Shown: positions 61,083 to 64,000 of the stretch, in pieces
Numbering within the stretch: position 1 is the stretch's first letter
Layout of the letters: every line of letters starts with the position of its first letter
Origin: Anaerolineales bacterium UBA2395
GTDB taxonomy: Bacteria; Chloroflexota; Anaerolineae; Anaerolineales; Villigracilaceae
Assembly: GCA_002343775.1 (NCBI GenBank)
Contig: DDSH01000010.1
Location: 12,207-76,206 of the forward strand
Reading direction: 5' to 3'
Length of the DNA: 64,000 nt
Translations under genes and position numbers: made by a program
Notes under the pieces: model-generated
The model's database searches: none
The model's input: only the letters and a program-made list of their open reading frames with translations
Told to the model about the DNA's origin: nothing

Positions 61083-62434
61083 ACATTATCTTTCTTTGGG
61101 CAACAAGGGTCTTTTATTTGGCGCTCATTGCATATTATGCCGGGCTTGTGGCGCTTTCATTTCTTTTGATGATCAGACTTGGTTTCAATAAAATATTCCT
61201 TGCAAGAAAAACAAACTCGGCATCTGCGCGGCCTGTGGCAAACACGCCGCGGAACGCATCATGGAGGGAAAGGTTTCTTTATATTACGAACACCAATCAT
61301 CTGTTGAATGATGTTGCAGCCATCGCGTCAACCTTAATTCCCATTTACCTGTTGTCAATTTCGCCGGCAAGCACATTCTTAAAATTATCAGCGCTGCCGT
61401 TTATTGTCAGTGTCATACCATATTTTTTCGGATTCACCCGGTCGACAGGTGTTGGAATTCACGGAGGTGTCATAGGTTCCGTTCTGGGTTTGTATGTCTT
61501 GACAATCAACGATACGAATTTGACCTGGTGGGATCAAACACCCTATTTTCTCAGTTTGACGCTCATTGCCAATCTTAGCGGCTGGCTGGGTGGTTTCGTG
61601 GGCATCGGGCAAATCAGAGAGGCGGTTGCCATTAATTTCTTTGAACTCAATGTGGGGGAAAAAAAATCCGCCCTTCCTGAACTTATTGTGCATACAAAAG
61701 AACCGGTATCCAACATCATCCATTCCAAAACCATCGGGGTTTTGAAGGTGACGGATAAAAAGCCCAATTTAATCACAGCTCAGGTGGATAATAAAAAGGG
61801 GGGGCATTTTAGTTTGGTCTCCCTAAGACACGAAATTGAATATCGGGTAAGTATCAGACCACAAGTGATGTTACTAAGACGGTTATTCGAAAGAAAAATC
61901 AGGGATTATTCGATCAATGATATTCTGGATAACGTTTTTAATCTTTGGAGGCATACTGTAATCCGAATTGTGTTCCTTCAAGTCCCTAAATATTCAAAAC
62001 CAAATGAGACAAGCATCAATCTAATGGTTTTGGCTCACAAAGAAACACCTAGTATTATTTGGGTTGACGATGAAATTGAAGATTTGTCGAATGCATTGTT
62101 TGAAGAGATAAATCGCGCACTCAAGAACGCCAGCAGGGGTGACGGGATTTTTGATTTGAAGGTTAAAGGATCTGTTACGCTTAGGCGCTGGCAATCCAAT
62201 ATAAAGCCCGAACAGTATTTTAAGAATACAAAAGTATCCAGAGAATCAGACACCTTGTTGATCGACAAACAGATACGCAGCCAGAAAATCCCCCCCTACA
62301 TCATGGATGAATTTTCAATGATGGAAACGTTTTTTGACAGGATTAGAGGAAGCACATATGCTTTCATTGCCTTTTTGTTCACTCAAATAGGGCTGGGGGT
62401 TTTCGTGAATTGGTTATCAAACCAGATTCCATGA
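61079..62434 (+). CDS. Large membrane protein of unknown function
   Basis: 451 residues. Six or so membrane helices: FLWATRVFYLALIAYYAGLV, ASTLIPIYLLSI, IVSVIPYFFGFTRSTGVGIH, VIGSVLGLYVLTI, LIANLSGWLGGFVGIG and a last one FIAFLFTQIGLGVFVNWL. Between residues about 200 and 400 is a soluble part without a known fold, with basic RPQVMLLRRLFERKIRDYS. Co-transcribed with the 60534 gene. No family recognised. Confidence 0.65.
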   Translation: MNIIFLWATRVFYLALIAYYAGLVALSFLLMIRLGFNKIFLARKTNSASARPVANTPRNASWRERFLYITNTNHLLNDVAAIASTLIPIYLLSISPASTFLKLSALPFIVSVIPYFFGFTRSTGVGIHGGVIGSVLGLYVLTINDTNLTWWDQTPYFLSLTLIANLSGWLGGFVGIGQIREAVAINFFELNVGEKKSALPELIVHTKEPVSNIIHSKTIGVLKVTDKKPNLITAQVDNKKGGHFSLVSLRHEIEYRVSIRPQVMLLRRLFERKIRDYSINDILDNVFNLWRHTVIRIVFLQVPKYSKPNETSINLMVLAHKETPSIIWVDDEIEDLSNALFEEINRALKNASRGDGIFDLKVKGSVTLRRWQSNIKPEQYFKNTKVSRESDTLLIDKQIRSQKIPPYIMDEFSMMETFFDRIRGSTYAFIAFLFTQIGLGVFVNWLSNQIP

Positions 62435-62872
62435 ATGGGTTTCAGATGGGAACATTACGAAATTCTGAAATCTATTTCCACACGTAGCCGATCCGGCGCA
62501 GAAATCCCACAGTATCTCAATGACTGGTTAAATTTCAATTGCGCTTTGACAAGCCCTCCAAGATATCTTCTCCAATCTGCATTTCAATATACACCGTGGA
62601 ATCCGGATAGGACTGAATGACAATTTGCCAATCGATCACTCCAAAGCGTTCTATCAGATAACGCAGGGCATACAACTTTGAGGAACACAAAACGATTTTG
62701 GTTGTGTTGGATGCACCGGTCGGCACACCAAACTCCACCACCTGCATGCCCAGGTTTGCCGGCTAAACAGTTGTGCGTTGTTCCAGTCCGGCAAAATAGG
62801 TATTGTTTATCAATCGTATCCTGGCCTGATCTTTCTACGCCAATGCAATTCGATCGCCCTGTGCCATTGGGC
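62435..62872. other. Intergenic region with a possible short remnant on the minus strand
   Basis: The minus-strand stretch 62535-62747 could encode MQVVEFGVPTGASNTTKIVL and a following basic helix-strand segment, but no ribosome site precedes it and no family is seen. The remainder, including 62770-62870, has stops in all frames. It lies at the broken 3' end of the LytR-type gene and may mark a deletion or insertion edge. Confidence 0.35.
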
Positions 62873-63295
62873 TTAGCGGACCGCCTGGAACAAAGATCTC
62901 ATCCCGGCGGTCTTCGCCACCGGGCCTGCCATCAGAACCATGATGGTGTCGGTGCAGGTCGAACAACCATCCTGCTCCCCGCCGCGTAAACCGAAAAAAA
63001 CGATGTTGATCCGGCTGGCGCCATCCCATTTGGGCAGCTCCAATTTCGGAGCCGAGATTTCACCAGCAGTCTCTGCGGAGACTGCTGGGTCGGGGAGTGT
63101 TGGAAGATCAGAAGAGGGCTGGTACTGAAGCGAACACTCTGCAGATGGTATGCCCGGCAGTGCGGTCAAGGTCCAACACAGAGTTAATTTACGGACAATG
63201 AAGAAGGCAGCAACCACTGCCAGCGTTACGAACATCCAATAGGCAAGCGAACGCCAGTTGGGATGATATACGTTCGGATCGCGCGAGCCTGGCAT
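62873..63295 (-). pseudogene. Truncated LytR-CpsA-Psr (LCP) family protein, C-terminal part missing
   Basis: 140 residues. A membrane helix (about 17-36) is followed by KWDGASRINIVFFGLRGGEQ and TDTIMVLMAGPVAKTAGM, the start of the LCP domain (R-x-N-I-L-L-x-G-x-D, then S-D-T-M-M-V and K-T-A-G-M-L-S-I-P-R-D). The frame leaves the family pattern right after AGM and stops 9 codons later, so more than two thirds of the LCP domain is missing. It starts at the TAATG junction with the T2SSF gene. Found in a pilus locus, perhaps a wall-attachment factor; now probably inactive. Confidence 0.68.
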
Positions 63296-63996
63296 TACAT
63301 CAATCCTGATCCCACACCTGCACTTGCGCCAGGTGCAAGTGTGAACGGCGCAATGATCGCCAGTACCAAACCCAAAACCGCCATGACCCCAAACAAGCCA
63401 GCGCGCTGACGCACCAGAGCCGCACGTTCCTCGGTCGCTTCCACCACGGAACGATGGACAGACTCTTGAAGTCCCTTCACACTGGACAAGACTGGACGAT
63501 TGTTGGCGAAGAAGTCATAGATGTCACGCAGGAATAGATTGGCTTCCACATCCTTCGGATCGGGCAGATGGGCGCGGGTCACATCAATGGCTTTGGCGAA
63601 ATCCTCCACCTCCATGCGCGCGACGAGCAATCCCAATAGATTGCAGAATGGACCACCCACGGTCGAAGCGCGGCGCAGTGCCTCCTGCACGCCCACACCG
63701 GAAGACAACAATGAACTCAACACGGACAGACCGATCAGCATGTTGTTGCGCAACGACTCTGCCCGTTTCTTCGCGAGTGTTTTCAAGCGCACATAGGGTC
63801 GGCGCAGTCCAAGCAGAATGAAGATCATGGCGATCACCGGCGCGGCAACAATGATGTTCATAGCAGCTAACGCTCCTGCTAACATCCCGCCCACGAGCAG
63901 GAAGGTCGAGAAGTCGCGGATCGCCACGGCATAGAATTCACCGGGGGTGTCGTAGGGATAGCCGGCGCGTCTCAAGAGGCTGATCACATCCCCCAT
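63295..63996 (-). CDS. TadC-like T2SSF inner-membrane protein, N-terminus probably beyond the window
   Basis: 233 residues visible from the first ATG at 63996; the opening MGDVISLLRRAGYPYDTPGE resembles the middle of TadC, so the gene likely starts outside the window. Membrane helices at the start (FLLVGGMLAGALAAMNIIVA) and end (VMAVLGLVLAIIAPFTLAP) flank a helical cytoplasmic T2SSF-type domain (MLIGLSVLSSLLSSGVGVQE, FAKAIDVTRAHLPDPKDVEA). It is the partner of the gene at 27394. Confidence 0.75.
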   Translation of the reverse strand: MGDVISLLRRAGYPYDTPGEFYAVAIRDFSTFLLVGGMLAGALAAMNIIVAAPVIAMIFILLGLRRPYVRLKTLAKKRAESLRNNMLIGLSVLSSLLSSGVGVQEALRRASTVGGPFCNLLGLLVARMEVEDFAKAIDVTRAHLPDPKDVEANLFLRDIYDFFANNRPVLSSVKGLQESVHRSVVEATEERAALVRQRAGLFGVMAVLGLVLAIIAPFTLAPGASAGVGSGLM

Positions 63997-64000
63997 GTTC

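Noticed and set aside
62535..62747. 70-codon minus-strand gene
   Set aside because: It is protein-like but has no ribosome site, start context or family; I describe it only as a possible remnant.
1..64000. CRISPR array
   Set aside because: No regular 28-37 base repeats with spacers were seen; the array must be beyond the left edge.
1..64000. tRNA or rRNA genes
   Set aside because: No stretch with the T-loop and acceptor pattern of a tRNA, or rRNA-like text, was found by reading; a covariance-model search would be decisive.

Overview
The window looks like a chromosomal stretch of a Chloroflexota bacterium, most likely of the class Anaerolineae. I infer this from several lipoproteins whose lipobox is followed by a Thr/Pro-rich linker, DUF4386 membrane proteins, a MalT-like LuxR regulator, an intergenic repeat of the TCATTGCGAG type, and a GAAC-N4-GTTC operator of the Gram-positive/green-non-sulfur LexA type. 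No rRNA, tRNA, CRISPR array or recognisable insertion sequence was found.

Left edge (1-6.6 kb): part of a type I-E CRISPR-Cas operon on the minus strand, in the order cas3 - cse1 - cse2 - cas7 (cut by the window edge). The Cas3 is unusual: a complete HTH-WYL transcription-factor module is fused in frame to the N-terminus of the HD nuclease/helicase, and an imperfect palindrome lies just upstream of it. A small winged-helix gene follows. From 6.6 to 11.2 kb there is decayed DNA (fragment of a peptide-binding protein, a frameshifted LamG-like protein) around a beta-propeller lipoprotein and a membrane-anchored LamG-like protein. At 11.3-13.7 kb lies a DinG/Rad3-type helicase with a Cas4/Dna2-like nuclease domain at its N-terminus.

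13.7-25.3 kb resembles a conflict or signalling island on the minus strand: two LRR-Roc-COR (ROCO) GTPases, a NACHT NTPase with a multi-membrane tail, then an overlapping set encoding a TIR-TM-FGE (SUMF1) protein, a sortase, a cyclic-nucleotide-binding/TPR membrane protein and a small surface protein. A short G-N/D-V...I-I-x-G-D-x-N-x-V motif sits at the C-terminus of one ROCO and at the N-terminus of the NACHT protein.

25.5-34.1 kb and 48.3-52.1 kb (minus strand) carry a Tad-pilus/type IV secretion hybrid: replication-relaxation-like protein, LytM peptidase, T2SSF protein, PrgI-like and VirB2-like membrane proteins, a KaiC/DnaB-like ATPase, a VirB6/TrbL-like protein, two A24 prepilin peptidases, a Flp pilin, TadE-like pseudopilins and secreted accessory proteins. 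A second T2SSF gene and a truncated LytR-CpsA-Psr gene at the right edge (62.9-64 kb) look like the continuation of the same locus, and a deletion derivative of the Flp-TadE part is present at 60.1-60.3 kb. I infer that the 52.2-62.8 kb cargo lies inside or between copies of a mobile or duplicated pilus locus.

Cargo between these blocks: SRPBCC, two VOC proteins, an ECF sigma factor, a TraB-like and a DinB-like protein; a damage-response-like operon (38.8-42.3 kb) with a LuxR-type HTH protein, a RecA-fold protein lacking a Walker A motif, a small helical protein and a family B DNA polymerase with a degenerate motif C, headed by a promoter that contains a perfect GAAC-N4-GTTC box; WD40-like and GH10-like lipoproteins; an XRE-LamG receptor-like protein; a set of small membrane proteins with an oxidoreductase and a MalT-type regulator; and two membrane proteins near 61 kb.
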